Shown piece by piece: positions 44,042-58,444 of a stretch of DNA of 64,000 bases; the stretch's first letter is position 1, and each line of letters begins with the position of its first letter. The notes under the pieces were generated by a model. The model saw only the letters and a list, made by a program, of their open reading frames with translations, was not told the origin of the DNA and searched no databases. The DNA is from Protea cynaroides (lineage: Eukaryota > Streptophyta > Magnoliopsida > Proteales > Proteaceae), in NCBI GenBank assembly GCA_028583415.1, contig CM053272.1, positions 42,400,699-42,464,698 on the forward strand, read 5' to 3'. The translations under genes and the position numbers were made by a program.

Positions 44042-47000
44042 TCAGATTTCGTCCAAAAACTCGAGCAGTTCATCTACATCCTGCCTCAAGGCCACCAGTT
44101 TCTGTTGAAGCGAAGCAATCCTGTTCTCAATATCCCTTACCCCTGATTTCTTTTCGTAACTGTCCACAACTGTCGAGTGCTTCAACATCAGTTTCTCTTG
44201 CATCTCTCTCTCCTTGGCAACCAGTTCCTCCACCTATATTAGAAAAAATTGAAGATGATTAAACATGGTTTCAGATGAGCACCATGATAAGCTAAGGAAA
44301 TAGGCCTATCCTTGCACAAAGAACTGAAGGGGTACAAAGCCTTACACACGCAAGCTAAATTAAGGCAGGAATTTAGGGCAGGAGATTTAACTTTCCACAT
44401 GAAGAGGGTGAGTGTTTTTTGTAGTCAAAACTTGAGCAGTAATGAAAAACAAATAAACTGATCCTCCTATCTGTTAAAAAATGCTCAAAAGATGATCAAA
44501 CCATCAACAAACCCATAACCTTTAGTGATTTAAGAAAATGAAGACTTCCTGATCAGACAAAGTGTACAAGATGGGGACATGCAATAAAAGTATAAAATAA
44601 ACGCAACTGACAGATAAGGTTCTAGACTTCACAGTAAAAACAATAGACAGCTTGTAATAAAATTCTACATTACAACTAGACTGAAATTTTGAGCATGATA
44701 TGCCCAAAATAATTCTGCATAATTCCTCCTCCCAAAAACTCTGATGGTGCTATGGCAGACTGTAGCAGACAACCAATGGGCCATAGGTGGACAATTAAGG
44801 AAATTGTTAGAATCATATTTTTGGATGGTCAGATTAACATCATGGACAAAATGTTTTACCATCCAAATTGAACTGGAAGCTAATGACATTCACGTTATGA
44901 TCAATTCAAACAAAAAATGTGAGCTTTAGCTGAATATCCGCATTTCTCCTAGTAAAGCAGGGAAAAGACCCAATTCACAAAAGAAGCAAGCATAAGATAG
45001 GAACCCATCCAACCTTCGGCCATAGCTGAGTAGCTTGGGGAGAAGACTGCAAAAATGCTAGCAAGGGCTTCAACTCTTTTGCCAACTCTTTCAACGAACC
45101 ATCAGCTGCTTTACGAGCTGCTTTACAAGATTGGACATCCCCTGTCCTGGAGAGGTCACGCAATGATGCTTCCAGTTTATCATGTACTACTAAACAGCGA
45201 TTGATGCTGCTCCGGAATTGCTGAATTGCTGCTTGCACCTGAAATTAGAATGCAGCCAAATCAGAAAGAAAAAGGAATAAAAATTATTCTTTTCTGACTG
45301 ATATGTTAAGATCTGAATAAATTTATGTTTACCTCATCCCACTGTAGCTTTGCCAGATAAGAAGGAGATGATTTAGATATTGTTATATCAGCATGCATGT
45401 ATACAATGCAAGTAATGAACAGGAGGAAGAACCCAGATATCAGCATCAATGGTTCCCTAAGCAATGAAAGGGTATTGAACTTGTAATAAACCTGAAAAAG
45501 GACAAAATACAATCGGCAAATTCTGTTAATAAGCAGTCTACAAGAAGAGTTAACAGTCTTAGTAGCATGACCTGCTTTACCATTTAAACCAACATAGGTT
45601 ACAGAGACTCTCTCCCCAGAAAATCTTGTAAATTAACTACGTGAAGCCTTTTTATTTTCTTCCCTTAACAGCGTAAGACAACTTTAAAATTACAAACATA
45701 CACAACAAAACTTTGACATACATGACATATTCCAGGCATATTGAAACAATTCAGAAGTTACAGAACACAAAACTAGATCAGATATATAGCTAGTATTGCA
45801 AAAAGTATGCAACTGTAAAAGTTTCTTCATGAGTAAATAACATCCATTTGTTGAAATAATGGTAATATTGTTGGATTGCCCATTCTCAACTTGGGATGCA
45901 TCAAAGAAAGCCTCCAAGTTGACATCCAAGAGAGAGCAAGTATGTAATACGAATGCAGTATTTTAGCCACTAAGAACCTAATATCAAAGCACTGACTACT
46001 CCAAGAAAAATTAATATCCTTCACTTGTAAACAAAGTTGTTCTTCTGACGTGCGGCATTCACCAAGACTGTTAAGCAAAGCACATATGTTGGTTCCTTCC
46101 ATCCTGTCAGTCTGAAGGTGACCGAAAAATGTTAGGAGGCTATAAGCTATACCTCTCAGCTCTCATACATCCGGAATCTGTCCTTCCTTTCCGTTAGATG
46201 AGCCTTATATATCTACACGAGATAAAAGCTGTAACCCTTATTGCAAGGGAGGCCACCTAGCATTTCTGTTTTGAGTTTCAGAGGGCCATAGCTAACCATC
46301 TATCCCTATTTTTAGCAAGTTGGGTCAGTAAATCTCAAGAAGGCGATTAGGGGATATCCAAAATATCCAAAATACAATTTGGATCATATTCTAAAATTGA
46401 ATCTACTGCATTGGTTTTCCACCTTCACAACAGATCTAAGTAGTATTATCCCAAACCCTCAAGATGTCTCTTCACCTCCCTCCCTTTTCAATTAAAAAAA
46501 TGTCCCCACTCGCTAATATAGAGTCATGCGCTAGGCAGAGCTCTAAGTAAACAAGTTAAAATTGAATATTGCAAGAGCATTCTTAACAGAGTCTGAAGAG
46601 GTACAACTTATGCTTATCCAGGAAGTTTCACATCAATTGTCTACACCAATGAAAAGATTTATTTCGTAAAAAGCAAAGGCAAAACCCGAAGACCTAAGAC
46701 TTCAATGTGCAAGGACATAAGGAGACTGGTGAGTCTCAAGGATTGACTCGATAGTTTTAATTTGGCTATAAATCATATGGGCAACAAATTGGTATATGGG
46801 AAGTCCAACATGCATCAGAGGAACACTGCTCTGCAACCATCATATCAACATATGATCCTTAATGGCCAGAAACCTCATCAATATAGGTACCCACTTGATT
46901 TCAAACTTTTTGAGGATACACTGAGTCAAAATTTCCTCACCCACTAAAACCATAGTATTTCTTCTTTCTTATAGAAACCACAAGGGAAAAATCCTTTTTC

Positions 47001-50000
47001 TAAAAGCCTTTTGACTTTCCTCCTTGAATGTAATATGCACTGCTACAACAGCTGCTTAAGAAGAAAATAAATACAATGATGACTACCTTATTGTAAAGTC
47101 AGCCAAGGATAGAACAATGACAATTGAGGAAATAAATAAAGAAATATTAATTACTATGAGGACAAGCAACAAAATAAGTACCTGAAAATGCACATTATGC
47201 TCGGGCACAACGTTAGTTTTTTCTAATACAACCACTGGCCTGCCAGCAATATCCAAGTGGGAATACTTAACCTGCATTACACCTTAAGCATAGTAAATAA
47301 AAGGATACAAGCAATTCTGAGACGAAAGATGAAGTTAGATTTAAAAAATGTGAAAAACAGAGAGTCCGGAGGTAAAGGAAAAGATTTATAGAGAGAGAAC
47401 ACTGTATACCTCTTGCGATTGTTTTACCACAAATGGAGTAGCAACAGAAATGTCTTTTGACCCTTCAGGCAAGACAACCTGTAGTCAGAGGAGACCATGT
47501 TAATGCCAATGACAAAGGAATTTGCATTGCACCATAGGATTTGAACACTTGACTGCCATTTCATAGATCACAAACTTCATGATTGCACACACAAAAATTA
47601 CATTTGAAAAAATACAATAATAATATTACTAGCACCTTTCTTGGTAATTATAAAAAAAAGATGGTGAGACCATTATAATGAGATTATACATTTCATATTT
47701 ATATTAAAAGTAATAACCAGAAAGCTGAACAAATTAGTATATATTTGTGCCTTGCAAGAATAATTCATTGTACAAAAAAGCAAAGGCTGATATAATTACA
47801 TAACAAAATGAAAATTTTAACCAAACAAAGATCACCACAATGCCCACAACCGAAAATAACTCGAACAAAATTATAGGAACCTTTGTTATGCTTTTTGTTG
47901 AAACCAGTTGTCATGTAAGAGAATGCAAAGCAGTCAAAATACTTCCAAAGAGACCTGAAGAATGAAGGTAAAGAGATACGAGTCAAAAGAAGCCATAACT
48001 TTAACTACCTATTTTGAACAACTCAGGCAACACTGAAGTTTAGCATCATAGGGAGTCATGTCAAAATGACTAAAACAGGTAATAGTCCATGCAAAGTCAG
48101 CAGAATGCAAGAGTGGGAAAACTAAATCTGTTCGCTATGATTAGTGAGAGAGCTGCAGCAAGGCAAGTGGACAGCATACACATAAAACATTAAAGGGGAT
48201 TGATAAAGATAGACCTGGAGAGAAGAAAGAGGTAAAATACATCAGCAGGGAAGAGCAACCAATATTCCCCAAGAGAGGAAGATAGCAGAAGGGAGGTCAG
48301 TGCCATGAGTTCATCCCTGAAAAAGGATCTCATTGCATAGGAAATGAAGGAAGTCATATGGAGATGACAGTAGTATTAGGGAGAGAGAATAAGGCTGTAA
48401 GAAAGGAGGAATGAGAATAGAGAGAAGAGTGCAATATGACGGTACTCACAATTTTCTTTGGAGAAAAGGCAACTGAGTTACAGTATAATAGGCCAAGAGA
48501 TAATGTTCCACAATCAGAACAATTAGCTTTCTTGTAATTTGCAATCATTCTGATTGGTTGTTAATGCTTTCATCACTCACCTAGCCTTCCATATTCTATG
48601 TTTTGAAGTGCTTATCGTTCTTTTCTCGTGCTTCAAATCTAAGGTCTATAGTTCTTACAACGTGTTTCATAACTCTTCACTCTAGCTTTACAATACAACT
48701 TTAGTTTCATTGCTGTTGGGTGACCAGTCTGTCATGGGCAGGTGTATCCAGAGATGCTGCTGTTCAAGGCCAATTTCTTCCAGGAGCAGATGATTATCAC
48801 ATTCTGTAAAAATCTGGGACATTGAGGAATATCCAAAAAGGGATTTCGGAAATTGGTCTGATTCTCTCTCTTTTCATCCCTTTAGAATAAAGGAAGGTTG
48901 ACAAAGCTTTTCATTGTTGAATCTCTTTGATTGATCAATGTGTGATATTCCAAATCCTCATTACTAATGGAATCAAAATGATCTCTGATTGATCAGAAGA
49001 TCCTCTCAATTAGCTAGAACCAGGAAGCTCCTGAGGCCTGAACCTTTATAACCCCCCAATACCTTCTAGAGTGTGAACAAGCTTGCAAACTACAATGAGT
49101 GAATAGGAAATAAAAAAAAGGGGAAGGGGAAGGAGAAGGCTTGGGGTGGGAGGAACAGCGAACTACAGCACCATGCCAAAAAAACAAAAAACTGGTCTAC
49201 CAAAATTCTATGGGTTAACAAGCAGTTCCATTCTCGGTGCACCCCCCCCCCAACCCCCTCTTTAAAAACACAAAAAAAAGAAAAGAAGAAAGAAAACTGT
49301 CGAAGAAGGAGACATATATATAATTTAGGAGGATCAGGAGCAATTCATCTGTATCTGTTTTTCCCCAGAGGAACAAATGTGCCTACAATACGTTCTTCAA
49401 TTTAGAATTACGAAGCCATGGAATCCTTACATGTAACATTCCTCTTACATATTTTTTCCTCTGCTTGGAGCCTGGGGGTGGTTGCTTTTTATTTATATAT
49501 ATATATATATATTTATTTATTTATTTATTTTAATTTTTTGGGGGAGGGGGGGCATTTGGTTTGTTGCTGTCTCAGGTTCAGTGGGCCTGGCACTGTGGTG
49601 TCTTTCTCCTTGTCTTGTTGCTTTTATCTCTGCTTTCCATCTAATTGATAAAATTTGATTGCCATTGCTATTTAACCAACAAAGAAAAGAACAAGAACAA
49701 AAACATAAGCAGACCCAGCCCGAAATCGTTGGTGTAAGGTCAAGTTTTTAAGAAATTGGTTGGTTATACCATAATCAGTTCAGTCTACCAACTTTGAAAC
49801 AGTCAGCAGGTAGGTCAGAGAAAAATATAGGGAGGGAATGGGAAGCAAAACAGTATTGTAAGGTTGGATCAAGACTGCCAACAGGACCAGGCCTAGGTTG
49901 ACTAACGCTAGCGCAAGCCCTCAAATGAAGGGCAAAATAAAGCCATTACACTTAGGAAGGCCTTAGAATACCCTAACAATCCTAACTAAATTTTGCAATA

Positions 50001-53000
50001 TTTTTAACCATAAAGTTTTAAAAAAAATTCTAATGTTATATCAGAATCATGTCATTTGTTGATGGCAATAACCAGCAATCTGTTGGCATCATTTAGATGG
50101 GCCAACTGGCTCTATACACAAAGCTCTGCCATTTCAGACAATAAAAGCATGAGAACTAGAAGTAACCAGTGGTCAGTCAAATGCCAAAGGTGGAACAAAA
50201 CCAAAAGCCCATTTGGCCATGCTAGCATATTGACCTTCTTATGAAACAATGAACATATAAACAACTGCTGGTATGATCCATCTTGCAGTGTACCACAAAA
50301 AAAGCTATTTAATAGACATCTTTTGAGATCAAATAGTTGGAGAACCAAATCTTACAGAGAAAAGAGATCACCATTAAGGTAAAACTCAAATTTCATGCCA
50401 TTTCTTGAACAAGTTTAAATGTGTCCCATTGGATAACAAAGAAGATCCATCTCCACTAATCAGTAGTGCAAGATTATAACAAATGACTAAAAGGTTTTGC
50501 TTCCCTTCTAGAGCATAATACCAGCAAAGGAAAAATTAGTGACAAGACAACCGACGTTTAGAACTGTATAATAAAGAACAAATAGCCTAATACTAAAATA
50601 TTTACTTGCCTTTACGATGAGATTGTTGACAACCACATCATCTATAGGACAACCAAAAGTGATATTAAGGAAACGCTTTTTCCCAGATTCAAACAGAAAG
50701 TCCTTGAGTGGTAACCCATAACCAATTGTAAAAGATGTTCTCCAGCCTCCAAACATTGGGTACCGAGGTTCAATTTCCAGTTCTGTCTGCATGCAGAGAA
50801 GGTTTGGGTAAACATCAAAATATAATAGTCAATACAAATACAAGATCTATTGCAGGCATCAAAGTGTTCACCTTTCTAGAATCACCCCATAAATGGGATG
50901 TTGAGATATTGCCAATTTCATCTCTATAGTAAACAGAACGAGCTCTTGGAGGCAATTTAGCAGTAAGATGCCTAAATGATGATGAACCTCTCACATGGGC
51001 CCTGACTTGATAATCAAGTCTGCAGCATATATACAAAATGTAGCAAAACTTAACTTTCAGGACACATGTTAGACAATAGAAATGAAATGAACCTATTAAT
51101 GAAAGTGTGAGCAGACCTGGAAAAGCCCCCCTTGTTTTGAGCACCTCCATGGACAAGGTTATAATGCTCTGTGACCTGTATGTTGCCCCAATGGGAGATT
51201 TCTATCTCTCTTACTAACTGTTGAGCTACTGCAAAAGGTCTATTGTTTTCAAAATGAATAACTATTGGTGAGTACGAGAAAGGTGGAAGTTTCTCATATG
51301 GGCCGTATTTGATCTCTGAATCTACATGCTTCGTATTATGAAGTTTTGTATATGACTCAACTCTTGCACTTGGTAGTGTAACAGTGAGTGATTGGACCTT
51401 GACTTCATAAGGAGAAAGATAGTATGCACTATCCTGGAACAAGACAATCTGTGAATCAGCCTGAGTGATTTCCTCAGGGAATGGTCGTAGGGAATGTGTG
51501 AATACAACAAAAACATCAAAAGTGAAGCTCTCCCCCTTACTGAGTCCCTTGGGCAAAGACACTGAATAGAAAGTCAAAGCTGGAGGCATCCCTTCAGGAT
51601 TCACAACTTGAAAAGGAAGACTGGTAGTAGAAGCTTTGGTCTTTCCTTTTCCTCCATTAGGAAATGCTTGCATGAAGACTAAGTTCTTAGACTGGTATTC
51701 AGGTAAAGCAAATAAAACCTCTGACACAACATCAGTGCCTGCATTCTCCACCTTCAAAACAGAAAACATTAACAAATGCAAATGTTGAAAAGCACTACTT
51801 GAATATCAAAAGGAAAAAATCACATACAAAAGCACAATTAACCCTAAAATCAGGATCCATTTAAGCCAATCAAACTCACTAAGAACTCAAAATTTCATTG
51901 AAGCAACACTTAAGCACCTTTAGGACTGAGGTGATGCGCACAATCTGAGAAGTTAAGTCAATCTGCAAGAGAGAATTTAACATGGTCACTGGTCAGCAGC
52001 AGCGGGAGGTGCCTGGTCAAGATTAAGGAAAAAATATATAAAATACTTATGAATTGGGGTGGGGGGACAACCCTTGCCAACCAACCCAATCCATTACAAT
52101 GATGTCTAAATTGATAAATGAGCTGCTGCGCTGAAAAAACTGAACTCTAACTCAATTCAGCCTCATCCCAAGTAAATTGGGTCAGCTACATGAATCCTCT
52201 TTTACCAATCAACTTGAAATAAGACCGCAACCAATCAACAGGTTCCTATTTTACCTTCAACCTTCATGACTGAAGAAGATGCACTTTAATAACCCTTTCA
52301 CTTATCTTGTTACAGTGACAATTTAACATTCTTATAACTTTATTTTGGGGGGTGGGCATTGCAGAAAAGGGTATTTGCTATAAATTATCTGGAGTTCCCC
52401 AATTCATCTGGGAACAATGAATGCAATTTATCATCTCCTTACTGAAGGGAGTTTGACAAAGAGCAACCATAAACCATTCATTGTTTACATGCAAAAATAT
52501 CTTGCATTAGAAGCCTTTCAAGATGACAGATTAATTCTCTGTCCAGCTCATTATCAACTAGCAACTCCCTTAGTCCCTTTGTTGTTGTGTATGCTGAAAC
52601 TACAGAGAGACTGTAGACCATTTGTATTTCAAATTTTGCTTCTCCAGTTCTATAACGTACAAACTAGAAAGTGGTTAATTTCCATAATTGACCTACTTCT
52701 CGACGTAACTGAGATGGTGAGCTCCACAAGTTCTAGTGTAATACGAAGGTTCACAGTATAGTGACTTAATAAATCACGAATTCAATATATGAGTTTCATC
52801 CAATTCACCAAAACCTCAAAGGACCAAATAGGTCAACTGAGCTGGCTAACATGCAGCTCAGGTCAGTCCCATAAGTCGTAATATTTAGGTTCCTCAATCG
52901 TGATAATGCAATCAATGTATATTCTTAAAATTTTACATAGTTCACCAAAAAATTCCTTCTTTTTTTTTATTTTTTTATTTTTTTTTATCCATTTTCATTC

Positions 53001-54025
53001 TAAGAAATTTTACACAATTTAAACAAATTTCCATGGAGCTTCTCGTTTCAAATAACTGGAATTTGGAAATCCGCTATAACGAAATTGGTAACCTGGACTA
53101 GGCCCCTGTAAAAGAGAAACCTTTACTTCCAAGTATTTCACTTAGAATTTTAAAAATATCGGACATGAAAAAACTTTGGGAGGCATGTTAACCACAGACA
53201 TCAATACAATTTACCTTCCATATAATCTCTCTGAATCACATTGATTGCTCTCTATGACCACTAACAGTGCTGCACGACTCTTCTAAGCAGACGAAGTATA
53301 TATAAACCAAACACATTAGATTCTCTACCATGACCCCATCTACCTTAAATGTCCTCTAGAATCTAGATGCTAGGAGCTCTGGAGGCTGAGATACAGCTTA
53401 ATATGAATAGGGCAAAGAGAATAGCCACTTACTGATCACTATGCAATCTGAGTTCTCATACGAATTCACTTCGAAGTACCCGATTCTGCTAAGAAAGCAG
53501 GCCAAAGAGTAATACATCTACATTGCATGTATGCATATTTATGCTCATACATGTCCCATCACATGCATCCAGACATTCAAGTACGCAGTGATGCATCTGT
53601 CTGAGGGTTAGGATAGGATATGACAAAGGGATACGATGTCTACATGGTAAGTATCCTCGAATGAATCGATTTAAGTTTTTATGATCCCGTAATTAATGCT
53701 GGCAATAGAACTCAAGCCAGATCTAAAAGCAAAAAAAATCTAAGAATAACCTAACTTAGGTTTCTGAACGTAAACAGATCAGGAACACTTTGGACGCATC
53801 GCTGTACTATATATCTCGAGAAAGAAATTACGGAGAAGAGAACCAAAGTCCAGAGAAACAGCTGTAGAGAACAGAAGAATGGTCGTAGTTATTGGAGAAG
53901 GAGGGAGAGAGATGAATCGAAGAACAACTTACTCGTCGATCCACTTTTGCAAGGATCAAATCGGAGAGCACAGGTGTAGAGAGCATGGCAATCAGAAAGA
54001 GGAACAAATTGAAGCGAAACCCCAT
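44042..54025 (-). CDS. OST1: Oligosaccharyltransferase subunit 1 (ribophorin I)
   Basis: Encodes a 610-residue type I ER membrane protein of the oligosaccharyltransferase, which transfers the lipid-linked glycan to Asn of nascent proteins. Ten exons: 54025-53933, 51962-51918, 51751-51117, 51019-50872, 50786-50610, 47478-47410, 47271-47182, 45491-45333, 45238-45014, 44233-44042. All introns are phase 0 except intron 3 (phase 2). The first ATG is at 54025; the signal peptide is MGFRFNLFLFLIAMLSTPVLS. Family blocks include REIEISHWGNIQVTEHYN, VYYRDEIGNISTSHLW, EPRYPMFGGW, LNITFGCPIDDVVV and SHLDIAGRPVVVLEK. A membrane helix lies at about residues 434-456 (LMLISGFFLLFITCIVYMHA), followed by a charged, partly coiled-coil cytosolic tail (473-610) as in longer plant and animal forms. 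NIS and NIT are possible glycan sites. Intron 5 has donor AAG|GCAAGT, a GC-AG intron. No frameshift or stop found; length matches ribophorin I (about 607-614). Confidence 0.96.
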
Positions 54026-55375
54026 CCTTCCTATCACTGCCTCGTTGTCACAGAAGAATTGCAGGCCTTCTCGCCCTAATGAGCTCTAACGGGAACCGAA
54101 GCGCAGAGTCGTCGCTCTCTCTGTACGTGCCTGGCTGCTGATTGTGGGGTCTCAATTTCAGGACCGCACCGTCTAGTCTGCTGACCCGACCAATGTTGGA
54201 CTGAGACAAAAAAACATGGCAGGTTTGTGCTCAAATGGATTATTAAATGGGCGTTTGTGGTGGAAGGGTATAACCCGACTGAATCGACCAAATCTTTAAA
54301 CCGATCAAATCTTTAAACCGAATTGAATCTTGATTTAGATTTAACAAATACAAATGTAAAACTAAAACTCTAAAACATGAAAATGTCTCCAACTCTTTTT
54401 CATTTCTTGAGTGTTTCACTTGTTCCGTATACAATTAGAAACCATCGGTTTTTTATTCAAGAACAAATTCAAATCAGTTTTCATTACCTCGAACCAAAGC
54501 GAAACCTATTACATATAGTTCGATTTGGTTCGGTTTTTAAAGGTCAATTTCGATTCGATTTAGCCGGTTCAATATTGATACTTACTACAAGCTACAAACA
54601 ATGGTGCACAGTTCAAATTTGAAGTTCATATCATCCAGTTGGAGGACTGGGAAAGACATATATATAGCATAAACATCCAGATAGGTACCTAAAAGAAATT
54701 CAGAATTTAAATCCTGAAGTTCCACACATTTCATGGGAAGAAACAGATTAGAAGGTTTTTTTTTTTTTTTTTTTTTTTTTCTGTAAAATAGGATTTTTCA
54801 CCGTTTGTTTTAACATAAAATGCAAAGAATTGAATTGAAAAAGTTCAAAAATTTTCATGTAATATTTTTTTTCCACATAAAACTTCACAACAAAACAAAC
54901 AGCAAGTGTAAGAAAATTTTCATGTAAAATATTATTTGCACATAAAATTTTACAATAAAACAACCTAAAGAATTGCTAGTTTCTTGGCATATCATAAAGT
55001 ATATCCATACGCATCGACAGACACTCCGTGGTGCTTGTGTTGATGAGTTGATCTCTCAGAGCTCACCAGACCAGATGGTCTATAATTTCTCCTGTCTAAA
55101 ACAAACCCAAACTAAAGTCCCACAAGAAACATTTGCTACATCTTTTAACTACTTTGTTTTCCAGAGATTGATGACCAAAGGCATTTAGTTTGAACAGATG
55201 CAAAGGCCAACAACTGCTCACTTGTGAACAAGCATATCACATGTACAAAAAAGTGGCTGGTTTTCAGCTGAACCATACCCAAGACCTGCTTTATACATTT
55301 AAATGGCTGTAGAAACTGATACCACCACAACCACCTCTAACATAGTCCAACCATGACTACAGCTTATTGTCATCA
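54026..55375. other. Between OST1 and MLO
   Basis: The left end is the OST1 promoter/5' UTR side. Bases 54264-54590 contain repeated AACCGA/GGTTCGGTT words like the hAT-type MITEs but have no clear ends. A poly-T run is at 54757-54780, and similar ATTTTCATGTAA words occur at 54855 and 54918. The right end should hold the MLO 3' UTR. Confidence 0.45.
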
Positions 55376-56647
55376 TCAACTTAGTAGGTCAACATTCTGC
55401 ATTCCCCTTGCTCCAGGCTGTGAACCACCGTTATCCACATCGGCTATCAGATTGGCTGCTGATGATTTGGGTGATGTTTCAGCTTCCATATCAGATACTC
55501 TATGGTCTGAGTATGATGAGCGTTCACCAGTAGTCTTGACATGGTGAAATGGGGAGTTCACAGGTAATGCACCCGGGCTTCCACCAAGGGTCTTAGTAGG
55601 GGACTGTCCAGGCCTTTCATTCTTCTTCTTTACAGCAGTCATGTGCCACTTCTTAAGGGCCTTGTTTGTCTGCTCATCAAATATAGACTTCTTCATAGTT
55701 GATCCCATCTGCACATTCCCACAATATTAATGGTAAGAAAAATTACGATTGAAAAACAGTTACGATTCACAAGCAAGGAAAACATTGAATCATTCGCAAG
55801 TTCCAAACAGATTCATGGAATAGTCTGGGAATTGATCCCTAAAATCAACATATCAACATGATGAGACCAAGTGGAAGCAAAACGTATTCAAGGGGAATAA
55901 CTAATGGTCATGTATTAGATTGTCACACACAATACAGGGGGGATCTATTGAAATATTATCGCTAATATTAAATTTAATTAAATTATCAATAAAACCAACT
56001 AAATCCAATTGTACAATGAATACAAATTATAGCTTTCATGAAAATAATCAAAATCCTCACACAATTTAGAAACCTTTTAAATTTGGAACACATTCAACAG
56101 GAAATAACTTTAATCTCATTCATACCTGAGTTACAAGGGCGTAAAGGGGGAGGGTTATGTAACTACAAATAAACTGGGTTGCAAGCCTGCACAACACCAA
56201 TACAGTTTGTCCAATAATTAATTTCAGAAAATTAAACTCCTATAATAATACAATTAGGATGACATAATCAGGTTCTTTGTAGGTGCCAAACTCCTTGATA
56301 GAACTCATCAAGTGATTGTTCATGTCCTCACACAGTATTTCTGAGCTACATGTAGTTCAAAGCCAAAGTAATGATAACTTTGACCTCAAGTTGCCAGGTA
56401 TCATGTAGAAAAATAAATTATGAAACTAAGTCTTACCCTATGCCAATTCTTATGTATATAAGTTGCAACTTCTCATGGAAGCAAGATTGCAATCCAAATT
56501 CATACTGCAACAAAGAAAATACATCAGTCAAGCTCCTACCTCAAGCAAACTTCCAAAAAAGTGGTGCTGAATATACAAATGCTGACAGCAAATAAAAAGA
56601 ACATTCTTTACCCATATCCACAAGAAATATGTTATTTGGAACGCATT
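55376..56647 (-). CDS. MLO: MLO family protein, 3' exons only
   Basis: The C-terminal part of an MLO-type seven-helix, calmodulin-binding membrane protein, known for roles in powdery-mildew susceptibility, pollen tube and root responses. Four exons: 56647-56612, 56504-56437, 56186-56126, 55708-55376 (stop TGA). They read NAFQITYFLWIW, then YEFGLQSCFHEKLQLIYIRI-GI, then a Gly codon split across the intron and LATQFICSYITLPLYALVTQ, then MGSTMKKSIFDEQTNKALKK-WH. The first three cover the last membrane helices; the last exon begins with the calmodulin-binding helix around the conserved Leu-Lys-Lys-Trp-His and continues as a polar, Ser/Pro-rich tail. About 165 residues are present of a protein usually near 500-600. 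The exon that should precede NAFQ (ending in a Phe-Gln) is not in 56648-57100, and beyond that is a Copia relic; the 5' exons probably lie past the window. If they do not, this is a pseudogene. Confidence 0.88.
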
Positions 56648-57401
56648 CTGCACAAAGAGATAAGACCATCAGCCTGTTTCAACATCTCAAAACTTAGTTA
56701 CAATACACAGAACAAATTTCAGGACCTCTGCCTCAGATTCAGTAGCTTTACTGTCGAAAAAATTGAATAAATTAGATGAAACATACTGAATTGAAGACCA
56801 GGGACGGAAAGCTACTCATCTTTTTGCCTGGTACATGTAGCATATAAATTTAAGGTGGTAGACCATCACGAAGATCCTCATCAGTTGATTCTAAACCACA
56901 GGAGGTATGTAGAACTCTGACTCAAAAGATATTTTCCAATGTAAAACCTATCACTATATCCCGATCACCTAGCACATATTAAAAGTTCTATGGCAAAACA
57001 AAGATGGTCTAATGCATTGCAAGTATACTGCAGGAGGAAGAAAGGAGGCCATTCAGCAGCCCATCGATTTGGGCTTAGCTGCTTAAAGTACCTAAGTTTC
57101 TATTTTCTTAATGGGCTTAGTGGTGGCCCCTTACCCAGCTACTACAGTTACTACTTCATGTGTGGGGATCCTTTTTTATGGAGTTTCTATATTCTGCAGC
57201 CCAAAAGATAGAGTTCCTATTTACAGTATTTTTAGCAGATTCTATTTTCTATTGATTGAATGTTCCACAAGAAGGACTGTTCCACAAGAAAAGCAAGAAA
57301 AGAAGCCCAGCCACAAGCAGTCTTTGTGGGGAATCCTCTTTATTGTGTTTCTAATTTGGTTGCTTAGATCTGATTTAGCTTATAGATTCAGTATCTATTG
57401 T
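56648..57401. other. Probable MLO intron sequence left of the Copia relic
   Basis: No MLO exon could be found here on the minus strand. The part from about 57060 has repeated TTTCTATTTT-type words and could be older LTR sequence. Confidence 0.4.
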
Positions 57402-57974
57402 CTGTTTAGGGAAGATTTGCTCTAGTTTCTATTTTATATTAGGAGTTTCTTTGCTAAGTTTAGGGTTGTCTTTATGACAGTTAGTTCATGCCTCCAATCC
57501 ACCACCACCCTTTCTCTCTCTCTCCTACCATTTTCCCATCGCCACGTCACCACTCCTTCTCTCTCATTTTTCACCACACTTACCACCGCCTCTCTCTCCT
57601 TTGGCTTCTCCTTCTTATACCACCTCTCTATCTAGCCCCCATTACCGCCGACGGCTCTCGGTGGGTTGGACAACCACTACTGAGAGTCTCGGTGGGTTAG
57701 AAAACCACCACCGAGAGTCTCGGGATTTTTTTTCTAGGGTTGTCAATCTTCTCTATGATCTGAGAAACTCTCTACAAGGATCGGTTGTCACCTATTACCA
57801 ATTTTTTGTCGATTTGATGATGCGAGCCGTGTTTCCCTGCTTGTAAGGGTATGTTGATGTCTACGGCTCCTACTTCTATTTCCTGTGGCTGGTTCTAGCC
57901 TCTTTGATTGATAACCACGTCTGACCTTTCGTCGTGGAACCCATTCTGATTTTCCTTCATTCCCTGTAAGCTTT

Positions 57975-58436
57975 GTCCATCTTGATGGCAGCAACTACTT
58001 GATGTGGTCACGGTCCTATTACCTATCGATTGATTTCCATGACTTTGTGGGTTATCTTACAAGTGAAACGGAGAAGCCTGCTACGGCTGTTTGATACCCA
58101 ACTCAAATGGAATCTGCCAATCCCTTGTGATGTCTTTCCTCATCAACTCCATGCAACCTCAGATTGTGAGGGGGTTACCTTCTCTTGATTATTGCTGCCA
58201 AGATCTGGAAGGCAGCTAAAAACTTACTCTGAAGTTGGGAATGATGCCCAAGTCTATGAACTGAGAAAGAAACTTCATGAGACCAAGTAGAATGATCTTT
58301 CCTTGTCTCAGTATTATTCCGAGTTGCGTGGCTTGTGACAGGAGCTGGATTTCTATGATATCTTTCAAGCTACCTGCTCTAAAGATGCTACAAATTTTCA
58401 GAAATGAGAAAACAAATTTTCGCGCTCAGGTTCTTA
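57975..58436 (+). pseudogene. Copia Gag fragment
   Basis: Contains the conserved Leu-Asp-Gly-Ser-Asn-Tyr-Leu-Met-Trp-Ser-Arg near 57981 and, further on, YELRKKLHET and SQYYSELRGL, all typical of Copia Gag. Broken by several in-frame stops and at 58437 by a MITE. Confidence 0.85.
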
Positions 58437-58444
58437 GCTGGGAT

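Noticed and set aside
54026..54037. Upstream start for OST1 four codons earlier
   Set aside because: That codon is GTG; the first ATG is at 54025 and begins the signal peptide directly.
55353..55547. Plus-strand frame over the MLO last exon
   Set aside because: Antisense shadow of the conserved MLO C-terminus.
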